From the NCBI GenBank assembly GCA_963766195.1, contig CAVXYY010000008.1, forward strand, positions 170,806-234,805: a DNA stretch of 64,000 nt, in the 5' to 3' direction. Within the stretch, counting starts at the first letter, position 1. Each line of letters starts with the position of its first letter. The notes under the pieces were generated by a model. The model did no database searches, had not been told where the DNA came from, and saw only the letters and a list, made by a program, of their open reading frames with translations. Positions 63,780 to 64,000 of this stretch are shown piece after piece. The DNA comes from JAHEFT01 sp963766195. Lineage in GTDB: Bacteria; Pseudomonadota; Gammaproteobacteria; Xanthomonadales; SZUA-36. The translations under genes were made by a program, and so were the position numbers.

Positions 63780-64000
63780 TGCGCCGGGACGTTGGCCTCA
63801 CTCGGGTGAGCTGCCATCGCGGCCCCAGCCCCCGCCAGACGGCGGGAGCCGATTTCACACCATCAGTGAACGGCCGGTGGCCTGCGGCCTCGATACGCGG
63901 GACAACGGAACCTGGCTCACGCCATGTTGGGCGTGCCTCGGCGTCTCCGGCTCGCAGCAGGACAGTTCCCGCCCACGGATGTCGGCCGGGAGCGTCCGGA
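63780..64000. other. Terminal intergenic stretch
   Basis: No gene, terminator hairpin with T-run or promoter is recognised in the last 221 bp. CCCCCGCCAGACGGCGGGAG (about 63,832-63,851) can form a short GC-rich hairpin without a T-run. Confidence 0.4.

Overview
The window joins two unrelated pieces of genome. Positions 1 to about 55,572 look like a gammaproteobacterium of the Xanthomonadales/Woeseiales/Chromatiales kind. The evidence is the rpsB-tsf-pyrH-frr-uppS-cdsA-dxr-rseP-bamA-skp-lpxD-fabZ-lpxA-lpxB-rnhB run, a BamA-type barrel, lipid A genes, an IPTL-CTERM surface protein, a XanB2-like chorismatase and GTAGGAGCG-type REP repeats. From about 55,573 to the end the DNA is visibly richer in G+C and carries actinobacterial-type genes (meaB, a methylmalonyl-CoA mutase B12 domain, folE, tatA, a COG3824-type minimal metallopeptidase, arsR-trxA, lacI-araB). 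The switch falls inside dusA, directly after the codons for GCPSDRVQ, so a chimeric assembly is the simplest reading.

Layout of the left part. 1-2.2 kb: end of a POT peptide transporter, then a toxin-antitoxin pair lying between a duplicated promoter plus 5' fragment of tRNA-Thr and the intact tRNA-Thr. 2.3-4.2 kb: two glycosyltransferases. 4.7-9.1 kb: a 1431-residue secreted DUF11-repeat protein with an IPTL-CTERM tail. 9.1-16.7 kb: tRNA-Val, a DUF445 protein, a short asparaginase, a long broken lipoprotein of unknown function, ArsC-like and DUF2069 proteins, YihY and a TlpA-like thioredoxin. 16.7-31.4 kb: the translation/isoprenoid/envelope cluster, all on the minus strand. 31.4-32.5 kb: a non-coding-looking stretch holding a 34-codon ORF with a near-perfect Shine-Dalgarno and four successive hairpins. 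32.5-35.3 kb: tyrosine degradation (hmgA, fahA, maiA). 35.4-37.3 kb: two DUF4398-type envelope lipoproteins, one with an OmpA domain, and a YdcH-like protein. 37.4-39.9 kb: cystathionine beta-synthase and gamma-lyase. 40-46.2 kb: chorismatase, acetoacetyl-CoA synthetase, etfA, etfB and ETF-ubiquinone oxidoreductase. 46.4-49.9 kb: a metal-uptake cluster (porin, binding protein, permease, no ATPase). 49.9-55.2 kb: cNMP-patatin protein, GAF protein and a DevABC-type exporter. 55.3 kb: truncated dusA.

The genes make coherent modules. Tyrosine breakdown yields fumarate and acetoacetate, and the nearby acetoacetyl-CoA synthetase and ETF/ETF-QO can feed the products into acyl-CoA oxidation and the respiratory chain. 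The 16.7-31.4 kb block makes lipid A, undecaprenyl phosphate, phospholipid precursors and the outer-membrane assembly machinery. On the right, a LacI regulator with a perfect 11-bp-arm operator precedes an L-ribulokinase.

Many conserved and normally essential genes (lpxB, bamA, rseP, cdsA, uppS, etfA, ETF-QO, and trxA and araB on the right) are split by single-base frame changes. In several cases adding or removing one base restores the family sequence exactly, so these are most likely sequencing or consensus errors. I annotate such genes across the break and state where it lies.
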